24,495 nt of DNA from Oehlia diaphana. Taxonomy: Eukaryota > Glomeromycota > Glomeromycetes > Glomerales > Glomeraceae. The position numbers and the translations under genes are program-made. Positions 13,701-22,849 of this stretch are shown here, piece by piece; within the stretch, counting starts at the first letter, position 1; each line of letters begins with the position of its first letter. The notes under the pieces were generated by a model that saw nothing but the letters and a program-made list of their open reading frames with translations, had not been told where the DNA came from and made no database searches. The DNA is taken from NCBI GenBank assembly GCA_003833135.1, contig QZLH01000783.1:14819-39313 (forward strand), written 5' to 3'.

Positions 13701-14692
13701 CGATGGTGAGCCTATAGAATGGTCTGAAAACGAAGAACAGTTTACTATACGAGTGGGTGGTAAGTAGTATGATAACGTGAATAAAAACGTGAATTATACA
13801 TTACTAATCTTAAATTTATTTTAGATCACGTTGAATCTTTTAAGGATTATGCACCAGATGATGGACCTCATAAGACTGGTTGCGCCAGAACTGAAGGTTA
13901 TTATAAAATACCTCCAGAGGAAAAGCGCAAATATGTTGCATATGGCATACCTGGTACTTCCTATGCAACAGATAAAGCGCCGGCTCCGAGTTCACGTGCG
14001 TCACGTGCCAAACGCCGTGAACTTCAGTCTCGAATGGCAGAGTATCAGGATGTAGCAACTGATGCCGATATTCTACTATACAATCCACTTAAAGCACGTG
14101 AGAAAGAACTTACAATTGCAAAATCTAAGATTCATCATTATGGTCTCTTTGCCTTGGAGCGCATTAAAGCAAATGAATTCGTTATTCAATATACTGGAGA
14201 ACTTATACGTCAAGCAGTTGCAGATCTTCGGGAAAGAAAGTATAAAGCTGAAGGCATTGACGGGAGCTATATGTTTCGTGTTGGAGATGATACCATTATT
14301 GATGCCACCAAGATGGGAAATAATGCAAGATTGATAAATCATTCATGCGATGTATGTTAATAGAATAAATATATGATATGGTTTTTTAATATTACTAACT
14401 TTCAAATAATTATTGTACAATTATGATATATATAGCCAAATTGCAATGCAAAAATTCTTACCATTAAGGGGAAAAAGAAGATCGCTATATATGCCAAACG
14501 AGATATTGAATTTGGAGAAGAGATTACTTATGATTATAAGGTACATATTTACATAAGTCAATAAGAAAGATTTACTATTCTATTATTGCTAGTATGTTAA
14601 CTTATTTTTTTTAATTAAAGTTTCCTATAGACAAGCATGACAAAATTCCTTGTCATTGTGGTGCTTCTAATTGCAGAGGATCTTTGAATTAA
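10702..14692 (+). CDS. SET1: SET1 histone H3-K4 methyltransferase
   Basis: Catalytic subunit of the COMPASS complex: transfers methyl groups from S-adenosylmethionine to H3 lysine 4 at active genes. Seven exons: 10702-11016, 11068-11178, 11269-11557, 11621-13759, 13825-14351, 14436-14540, 14621-14692; about 1185 aa. Domain order: N-terminal region with SDPRGP; RRM (~154-226, VFISQL...); RS/RD-rich disordered stretch (~416-530); Lys/Ser-rich linker; Win motif GCARTEG (~970) for the WDR5/Swd3 propeller; n-SET; SET (~1045-1165) with HHYGLFA, YTGELIR and NHSCDPNC; YDYKFP; post-SET CHCG..NCRGSLN. All other junctions keep frame, and the protein ends at the family-typical position. The first donor is uncertain: 11017 is preferred for its GTAATG, but GTTAAT or GTCGGT slightly upstream also keep frame. 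Confidence 0.94.
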
Positions 14693-14906
14693 TATAATGA
14701 CTTTCTTTATTATTTTTTTTTTCCTTTACACTTAGGATTTAACATAAAAATAATAATATAAATTGAATACTGTAAAAGTTATCAGATATCTTAGATATAT
14801 AACTTATAAATTTTCTGGAATAAAATATCTAATAGTTAACTAATAATAAATTTGTAGTTTGTAATTATAATATATTTTTTTATAAGTAAATTTATTCATC
14901 ACCTGT
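14693..14906. other. SET1 3' flank
   Basis: AT-rich sequence with no gene seen. It probably carries the 3' UTR and poly(A) site of SET1. Confidence 0.45.
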
Positions 14907-14917
14907 CGATGCAACTG

Positions 14918-15044
14918 GTATCGGGACATTTCGCAGAAAGCCATTTCGCCGAAAAATAATCTCTGGCCTGAGTTATTTATAATTCTGCATAATGTTGGCC
15001 CTATTTTTCGGCGAAACGTCCTTTTCGGCGAAATGTACCGTAAC
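14918..15044. mobile_element. Short MITE with 10-bp target-site duplication
   Basis: Inverted ends of about 42 bp (14918-14958 and 15002-15044) share ACATTTCGC and TTTCGCCGAAAAATA, separated by only 43 bp. CGATGCAACT is repeated directly at 14907-14916 and 15045-15054. The motif TTTCGCCGAAA recurs within each arm as a sub-repeat. The 9-10 bp duplication again fits a MULE-mobilised element. Confidence 0.65.
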
Positions 15045-15091
15045 CGATGCAACTTACCGATCACATGATTTTACGATGATTTCTTAAATAG

Positions 15092-15437
15092 GGGGACCGT
15101 TAAAGCAGGGTAGAATCACGTGACTTCGAGATTTTTCTTTTTTTTAAATAAAACTCTTTATTATATATAAAACCTTCCAAATAAACATATACTAAGTGCA
15201 TTTTGACCTGTTCTGCAAGTTTACTTAGAGCACACAATGAGGTTTAGAACACCGTTTTCGATTTATTCAACTTTTCAATTTCGTTAAAATTGATCTACCC
15301 TTTTTTGGGTATGATCAGCAAAATTCGTTTGCTCATATGTAATGATTTTCAAGTTCACTTTAATTTTAGTTTATAAAAAATTTATCAAATTATAATAATT
15401 TTAAATCACGTGATTCTACCCCACTTTAACGGGCCCC
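15092..15437. mobile_element. MITE, 346 bp, with 8-bp target-site duplication
   Basis: The ends GGGGACCGTTAAAGC (15092 on) and the reverse complement of the sequence ending at 15437 form an inverted repeat of about 34 bp. Both arms reach the palindromic core ATCACGTGA. TTAAATAG flanks both ends (15084-15091, 15438-15445). The interior is AT-rich with no ORF. An 8-bp duplication would suit a hAT-type origin, but MULE cannot be excluded. Confidence 0.6.
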
Positions 15438-15445
15438 TTAAATAG

Positions 15446-17841
15446 GTAATGGCTTTTTACCAAAAATTTCCAAACATGGTTGATTTCTTTTAACGAATTT
15501 TATTTTTAACGGATATTTTATTACTTTTTAGCAAATTTTCTTCATTTTGTTTGTAAAAATTGCAATTTGTGATTACTACTGCCAATAAAATATATTTTTA
15601 GTTTTGCCATTGGTATTGTTAATTGGCGTTTGTATTCTTTTATTTGTTTGAACCATTTTTTCAAAAGGGATAAAATTAGACGAAATATTTTCTATCCACT
15701 TTTTTCTTTGAGATAAATTAATAGGTTCATCTAAAAGATCTTGTGTCTGTAGAAATTATTAGTGTATTATTAAATGCTAGAATTTGATTCATGCATTTTC
15801 ACAAAATTCTGTATCAGAGTCTTCATAGAACATCTGAGTTAGCATTAAATTCATTCATTACGAATGATTGTTTACATTCAATTTCCTGTCAAATCGATTC
15901 TATCAGACTGAAATATCAAGGGATAAACTCCATTTCTTCAAACCTAAATAAATGGTACATGCAAAATAAATTTGAAAATTAAAAAATTGCATGTCATTAG
16001 TTAAAATAAAATAAAAAATAATCATTATTTGTTAATATATAAAAAATAAATCTACCTTTTTAAAAAATACATTTTCCATCTAGTAACCAAATTCGTGTAG
16101 AAACTCTGTCATGTGAGACTGATCACCTGAAATGCGTAGTATGATATTCTTGCTGAATGCATTCATTTTTTCCAAATACAAAAATAGGGTATCATACTGC
16201 AATATGAAAAAAGTGTTGGTGAAAAAAAAATTCATATGAAACATTACACAATTGAGGTGGGAGTACTCCAGTTAACAGTTATGACTATAAAGCGACTCAG
16301 AATTACAAGCTAATGGTATTTTTCGTTCCAGGATTTTTTGATCACGAAGGCACAAGTAAAATGGATTATGGAATTAATGATAGAATATTGTATTAATACA
16401 ATGTATAGAATAATTCTTGTTATATATTACAGATTAGCTTTCGATTCTTGTAATTTATTTTTGTATAGATCGCAGTATCTACAGTTATTAGTTATAACTT
16501 ATTTATAATCATAGTATAGCATTTATTCTTGAACTTACCGCATGTAAACTTTATATACTATTGTTAAATTAAGGAGAAGCCATTAATCAGATTTTTATGA
16601 TATAATCAAAATAACGTAATTTGCCCTAAAAGCATATTCCAAGATTGATCCTGCAAATCATATAAAAAGGTAATGTCACAGTTAGTGAACTCTTTTATCT
16701 GTCTTACACAATTAAAGCAAAAATTAAATGAAAAATAAACTTTATACCATTATTAATATCATCGAAATTAACAATCAAACGAACTTGCATATTCTGTAAA
16801 GTTATAATAAGGAAAGTTGGTTTTATTGCTTGACTAGCTTCTAGAAGAACATCATCACGATGTTAATCAATTTTTTTACCTCCATAGATTTTTAAAATAA
16901 AATGGACATTATACTTTTCTTACTATATATAGGCATTTTAATCTTTATCGAGAAAATCACTAACCATCATCACGCATATAATAGACGTAGTGAAATTACT
17001 CACATACATCTCATCACATGCCTTCATCACAATATTGGTTAAAGTAATTTATTAATATTATTATTAGCATTTATTAAATATAAGGTATGTTGGTAAAATG
17101 CATTTAAATATTTACTTAAAATACTAATAAAATGCTTAAACAATCAAATAGTTTATAAATATTAAAATTTAGTACTTATTAGCATTTATTGCTTAATAAA
17201 TATAAAATTTTAATGCATATTAAATATTGAAATTCGGTAAATATAAGATTTTAGTTGATCTAACATCATAATGTTAATATCACGTTCCTTAATAAAATTT
17301 AGTGCAGTATTATACTGGCAATAAAAAATCTTATTGAAACGTATTAAGTAATAAAATTTAGGCAGAATGTAATTTTGCAAAAATTAATAGTTATGGTAAG
17401 TATAAATCAGAAATATTTTTTTACCTCAATTGCTAATTTTTCAAATTTATCCATAATTGAATTTCGAAATTATTTAATCTCTGAGAAGTTTCATTATGGA
17501 AAATATTATTTTACATAATCTGCATATTTGGAAGTGATAGACAAAAATTCTATAGACATGAGTGGAATAATTTATTTAGTATAGAAAGAGAATTTTATAA
17601 TTAGCAATTGATATAAATATAAATTAGTTGTAGAATTTTATCAGAAAAGTATAAGAGTAAAGAAATAACTTGATGCTAGGACTTGACAACTTACATTAAA
17701 TAGCCTAGGACCCGCATACTCCTTCCATCTTTAATAACATTATACATTTCATTTGTTAACTCCTCTTTTTTACTAAAAATTAATAAAATTTAACTTTTAT
17801 CAAGCTTTGTTTTTTAACTTGTGAGATTTAATATGTGTATA
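15446..17841. other. Gene-free AT-rich region
   Basis: About 2.4 kb without a supported gene on either strand; the only ORFs are short and of random composition. A small hairpin-forming pair, AGTATGATA (16138-16146) and its complement TATCATACT (16190-16198), is present. TTTATTAAATA-type motifs recur around 17050-17230. No RNA gene was recognised. Confidence 0.5.
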
Positions 17842-18019
17842 ATACTAGTCGAAAAAGGAATATTTGGCCTTAATACAATTTGGCTTAAATTCGATTTCAA
17901 TTAGTAAAGATCTACGATTAGACATATATTCAACCTAGTTGAATTATGTTAATCAAACATTACACATTATGCAATACGCGTATTAAAATAAAAGTTTAAA
18001 AAAGGATTATCCTTTTTTA

Positions 18020-18177
18020 AACTTTTTTTATTTTCTTTCTTCCTTCCCTGTCCTTTCCCTTCCTTCGTTCCCCTTTCCCTTCATCCCAGTTTCTCTTCTT
18101 CCTCTTTCCCTCCCTTCATTCTCCTTTCCCTTCCTTCCCTTTTCTCTTCCTTATTCTTTTCCCTTTCTTTTCGTCAC
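18020..18177 (+). repeat. Polypyrimidine (CCTT/CTTT-type) tract
   Basis: About 155 nt almost entirely of C and T, with irregular CCTT, CCCTTT and TTCC units. It lies directly upstream of the intron/mini-exon array. A shorter similar tract (19478-19554) lies downstream, so the array is bracketed on both sides. Confidence 0.75.
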
Positions 18178-18192
18178 TTATCTCTTTCGAAG

Positions 18193-19465
18193 GTATACAT
18201 ATATCCAAATTTTTACTTTTTTTAATGAAACTTTTCATTAACGTTTTCATTTTTTTCTTTTTTAGATTTAAGATGCCCATTTAAAAGGCTCGGGTGGGCT
18301 TCTGAAGAATGGAAAAACTAAGTTTCATAAGTTAATATGAAACTTGGTTTATTTTTTTTATTTTTTAATTTAATATAAACGGTTACTAACTGTTCTTTTT
18401 TTATTTTTTTAGATTCGGCTGTTCAGGTAGGCTTCTAAAGTATAGAAACTCCAAAGATTCGTAAGTACAAATTCTTTGGAGTTTTTTTTATATTTTTAAT
18501 ATGAATGGTTATTAACCATTCTTTTTTTACTTTTTTTTTAGGTTCGGCCATTCGAGTGGACTTCCGAAGTATAAAAACTCCAAAGATTCGTAAGTATGAA
18601 TTCTTTGAAGTTTTTTTTTTATATTTTTAATATTATGAATGGTTATTAACCATTTTTTTTACTTTTTTTATAGGTTCAGCCGTTCAGGTGTCTTCTGAAG
18701 AATGGAAAAACCAAGTTTTGTAAGTACGAAACTTAGTTTATTTTTTTTTATCTTTTTTAATATTATGAACGATTTTCTAACCGTTCTTTTCTTTTTTTTT
18801 TTACAGGTTCAGGTGGACTTTAGACAAACAGAGAAGCCAAGATTCGTACTAACCAAGATTCATAGTACAAATCTTAGTTTTTGGGATTTTTTTTATTATT
18901 TTGAAACAGTTTACTAACTGTTCCTTTCTTTTTTTTTATAGGTTTGAGTGGATTTCCATCTTTTTAAAGAATGAAAAAAACTAAAGATTCGTATGAATCT
19001 TTGTTTTTTTTATTTTTATTAATATTAATGACAGTTACTAATAACCGTTCTTTCTTATTTTTAGGTTCAGACGGGCTTCTGAATTTTGAAGAATAGAAAA
19101 CCAAGATTCATAAGTATTCTGAATCTTGGTTTTTTTTTTCTTATTTATTTTTAATTTATTAATGAACGGTTACTAATAACTGTTCTTTCTAATTTTTTTA
19201 GGTTTGGATGGTCTTCTGAATTTCAAAGAACGGAAAAGAACTAAGATTCGTAAGTATATATGAATCTTAGTATTATTATTATTATTATTTATTATTATGA
19301 ACAGTTACTAACTGTTCTTATTCTTTTTTTTATAGGTTCAGGTGGGCTTCTGAATAATGAAAAAGAACTAAGATTTGTAAGTATTACGAATCTTAGTAGT
19401 TCTTTTTTTTTTAAAAAAAAAGAAACATTATACTGTATTAACGTTTTTATTTCTTTATTTTGTAG
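18193..19465 (+). repeat. Tandem array of intron/mini-exon modules, ~130-bp period
   Basis: Nine to ten degenerate modules lie head to tail. Mini-exons: 18266-18326, 18413-18460, 18542-18589, 18674-18719, 18807-18845, 18942-18990, 19065-19109, 19202-19249, 19336-19376. They typically begin GTTC(A/G)G, carry GGGCTTCTGAA, and end near AAGATTC. Between them are introns of 73-96 bp: GTAAGT in the best copies, a branch-point-like TACTAAC, TATTAAC or TAATAAC 21-30 nt before the acceptor, a T-tract, then TAG or CAG. Copies 1 and 7 have AT in place of the donor GT. Two hairpins per module keep pairing through compensatory changes. Several mini-exons are 48 nt, so phase-preserving, and two remain open in one frame as related 16-aa units; others carry stops. 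No start codon or signal-peptide exon was found upstream. This may be a decayed multi-exon repeat gene or a non-coding spliced repeat. Confidence 0.75.
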
Positions 19466-19800
19466 GAACTCTGGAACTTTCTTCTCTCCTCCCCTCTCAT
19501 CCTTCCCTTTCCTCTTTCGTTTTTTTCTGCCATTCCTCTATCTCTTACTTTTGTAGGACAGTTCCTTGGAATTTTCTTCAGCTTCGGTAAGTTTCTTTTG
19601 TAAAATCGGTAAGTTTTATTTTTTTATTATTAATTTTAGTTTTTTTTATTAATTTTTTTTTATCTTTTTTTGTAGTTTCAATTTTCTTATTCCAAATGAT
19701 AGGATTGATCAGTTAAGTTTCAAAACAGTTTATTTTGAAACTTTTTTTTTAGTTTTTTTTTTAATTATGTTTTTTGAATTTTTATTTCAGATTGGACTTG
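19466..19800 (+). repeat. Degenerate continuation of the intron array
   Basis: After the last regular module come related pieces. GGAACTTTCTTC (19473) is echoed as GGAATTTTCTTC (19568). There are GTAAGTTT donors near 19587 and 19608, T-tracts ending TTTTAG or TTTCAG, and another hairpin AAGTTTCAAAA/TTTTGAAACTT (19715-19743). They look like eroded modules of the same kind. No protein is encoded. Confidence 0.45.
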
Positions 19801-20090
19801 AACTTTATTTTTTTCTTTAAGTATAGTGAGACGACTTTAACATTCATTTTTTTCAAGATGCAGATCACATGATTGTGAAATTGTGTATAATTATTGAACT
19901 GAACTTTTAACTTTTTTTTTTATTTATATATATATTAGATAGATGTTAATATACATGTACTATATTAAGTGTTTTAATAAATTAATAAATTTGAAATTGA
20001 AACTAAATTAATAAATAAATATTAAAGAATAAATAGAGTTTAGACTTTAAAAAATTTTGTGTCAAATAATCATCTGAAATTTGACGTTAC

Positions 20091-20275
20091 TGTTAAACCT
20101 ATATTCAACCTAGTCAAATTTAGGTTGAATGGTAGTGTAATGATAGCCAAATTTTTTTTCCAAATTTGAGACGATTAGTATCCTAAATGCGCCCAAAAAT
20201 TTGACCTCAATTTAATACAGATTAGATCATCATTTGACCTATATTCAACCTGGTCAAATTTAGGTCGAATTGTCC
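20091..20275. repeat. Two copies of a palindromic ATTCAACCT repeat
   Basis: The segments at about 20098-20133 and 20238-20273 are near-identical direct copies. Each is an inverted repeat ATTCAACCT(A/G)GTCAAATTTAGGT(T/C)GAAT. A related half copy is at 17928-17943. They lie just inside the right inverted end of the 17842-20290 interval and could be subterminal repeats of that element. Confidence 0.6.
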
Positions 20276-21132
20276 TATTTTGACTAGTATAATTTGTGCA
20301 TTAGAAGAGATTCAAGACTACCAAGAGATAACTTGAATACCCAATAACTCATAATTTCACCAGTCACCATCAATGTCTGAATTGTTATGAAGTTATGATG
20401 TCTTCTAAGTATCTAAGATACAAGGAAAAGTCTCACTACCAATATCTGGATCGTCACGAGAAATTTTTGCAAAATTAGTAGATGGAATATCACCATTAAT
20501 ATCTGGACTAATATGAACAGTTGTTAGCCTTAAGCAATTTATAACTTTACTGTCATTACCTGTATCATCATAAAGCTATTGCAAGACCCAGATAACTTAT
20601 AACTGATCTGCATGAATTTAAGCATTTTTTGCTCCTACTAAATAGATCTAATTTGCTAAAAATCAAATTATCACATTTAAATTTATATTAATTTGCTAAA
20701 ATTCAAAATATGAGTTATAGTAAAATTCTAAAATACTAATATAGGTTTAAATTCACTTAATAAAATATAATTTCAGTTTATTTAAATTATTTGTAAATCA
20801 GTAAATTTAATTGTTAATTTACTGAAATTAACAATTTTTTTTTTATTATTAATAAAAAGAAAATTACTATGTATAACCGGTGGTGATTTTTACCGGTAGC
20901 TGATTCACGTAATTTGTGTATATATTGATCGTGTAACTAATTTGATTATTAATTAGAAATCATGACAATTAACTTTTTTTTTCTTCTCATGATAAATGAA
21001 AGGACCTTAACGAAACAAGATTCCTCTCTAAAGGTGAGTTATATTTCCAAGAAAGTTAACCATTATTTTTATGTTCCAAGTGCTAATATTAGGATTTTTT
21101 TTTTAGATATGAATGAAATTTAACATTATTTA
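20276..21132. other. Region upstream of the transposase relic
   Basis: No intact gene. Between 20360 and 20590 a degenerate motif (ACCA.CAATATCTGGAT..TCA) recurs about four times at irregular spacing of 55-75 bp. A candidate 5' UTR intron for the transposase lies at about 21034-21106 (AAG/GTGAGT to TTTTAG). The rest is AT-rich. Confidence 0.4.
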
Positions 21133-22750
21133 ATGAAGCCACTCATTTCTTACATTAATGAAGTTAACGAGAACTCAGAGGAAGAAATATTGTCTGCTGA
21201 AAATGATGAGCTAGCGAATGATAATGACAATATATATTCTGATCTATCAGACCCATCAGAATTTCATGTTGGTAATTCTTTTAATGATTGGAATATGGTT
21301 CAAGATAGAGTTAATGCGTATGCAAAATACCATAGTTTTGTTGTAAGTAAATGTCATTTAGACCTTGATCCCATTGATAAGTCTATAGTTCGGCATCATG
21401 TTTTTAAATGTTGGAAATTTGGTGTTAATAAACCAAAAAAGGTGGAAAATATTAGTTTACATCGTGATAGTACTTCTGGTAAAACGGACTGCCCATGGCA
21501 GGTTAGCTTCTATCTTAGAAAGCAAACAGGAGAAATACGTTTTACTAAGTTTGTTAACATTCATAATCATCGATGTGATACCAAGACTATAGAATTAGCA
21601 CCAAGGAATTTACGTCTTCTACAATCAATTTTAGATAAAATTGAACACTACACACTTAATGGTCAATTAGAAGCTGGTCAACAATATGATCTTCTTCTTA
21701 AAGAATTTTCTCAACATCGTATTTGTAAGAAAAATTTATATAACGAATGCCATTAACAAATTTTGAGATGTACAAACTCATGATGAGTCTGATGCATCCA
21801 CATTATTTTCATATCTTTTAAGACAGCATGATAATGATTCTGATTTTGTGGTCATTTCACGTTTAGAAGGTCAGTCTAATGAACTTACAGGTCTCTTTTG
21901 GATAACCAGTCAACAACATAATGAACTCTGGTCACAATTTCATAATGTAGTTATTTATGACAACACAGCTAAAACCAATCATTATGAAATGGCTCTCAGT
22001 TTATTTGTTGGTGTTGATCATGATTTTAAAACAAGAATTCTTGCCCAGGCTTTAACTAAATATGAAACTACATCTGATTATATCTGGATTCTACGATGCA
22101 CACTTGAAGTAACACAAACTCAACCTATAGTATTATATACGGATGGAGATCCAGCAATGATTGCAGCTGTTCAAATAGTATACCTACAAACCCAAAATCT
22201 ATTATGTATTTATCATATTATGGAGAATGTAAAAAAGAAAGCCAGATGCAAGCTTTATGGTGATATGGTCAAAAATTTTATTGGAGATTTTTATCATATG
22301 AGAAATAGTTACACTGAAACTCAATTTGATTTGAGATTTAATGATATGCTTTCAAAATATGAACCATGTCGTTCTTATCTTGAAAATAAACTTTACCCTA
22401 GTCATAATTCTTGGGCTAGATATTCCATTGCAAAAGTTTTTACAGCAGGGGCAGAGTTAACACAACGTGTTGAATCTATTAATGGTGTACTGAAAAAACA
22501 TTTAGATCGTGGTACTTTACTAAAGGATTTAGTAAAAGTGGTTGAAAGTGAATTGGAAAAAGAATTACAATATACCTGAATTAAAGACTACTATGGTTCA
22601 AACCCATCAGTAGGACTTCCTTCAATTTTTAATACAATATTTAAAGAAATTGATAATATTTTACAAGCTTATTTATCACCTATTCCATTGTCTCTTCAAC
22701 GTGCATAGATGGAACAGTCTTTATTATACCTAAAGTTGCCTGCCAAAATT
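21133..22750 (+). pseudogene. Decayed MULE transposase with FAR1-type DNA-binding domain
   Basis: The first open segment (21133-21744) has an acidic N-terminus and a FAR1/WRKY-GCM1-like zinc finger (KCW, DCPW, HNHRC), which would bind transposon ends. The second (from 21767, open to 22576) is the MULE catalytic domain: Asp in YDNT (21959), Asp in TDGD (22142), CIYH as the CxxH signature (~22214), and Glu in RVESING (22472), consistent with a DDE triad. The copy is broken. A one-base frameshift is needed at about 21745, TGA at 21764-21766 stands where Arg is expected, TGA at 22577-22579 follows QYT, and TAG at 22706-22708 stands where Gln is expected. All three stops fit C-to-T changes. C-terminal coding runs into a TCGAAATG-type repeat from about 22760. 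A non-functional relic that may mark the family that moved the local MITEs. Confidence 0.85.
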
Positions 22751-22759
22751 CTACAGGCT

Positions 22760-22840
22760 GTTGTCGAAATGTCGAAACTAAAACCTGTCGAAATGCCGAA
22801 ATGCCGAAATAGTTTCGACATGTCGAAATTGTCAAAACCT
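22760..22840. repeat. TCGAAATG tandem motif with perfect palindrome
   Basis: The motif (T/C)CGAAATG recurs at least four times. A perfect 16-bp palindrome TTTCGACATGTCGAAA lies at 22813-22828. It may be the terminal region of the MULE relic or of the repeat that follows. Confidence 0.55.
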
Positions 22841-22849
22841 AAAAATATT

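Larger units (their letters stand above)
17842..20290. mobile_element. Candidate 2.45-kb TIR-bounded element containing the intron array
   Basis: ATACTAGTC at 17842-17850 and its reverse complement at 20282-20290 begin an imperfect inverted repeat of about 29 bp (17842-17870, 20262-20290). Subterminal ATTCAACCT motifs occur near both ends (17928, 20103, 20243). No target duplication beyond a few A/T bases is clear and no transposase lies inside. Alternatives are two separate inverted copies of one small MITE or a non-autonomous transposon that captured the array. Confidence 0.35.

Noticed and set aside
18193..19465. CRISPR-like array
   Set aside because: Regular spacing is present, but repeats are ~130 bp and degenerate, spacers are not unique, and the genome is eukaryotic.
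18702..19556. Plus-strand ORFs inside the intron array (18702-18917, 19260-19556)
   Set aside because: They run through T-tracts and splice signals, giving poly-Phe/Ile-rich peptides. The intron/mini-exon reading explains the sequence better.
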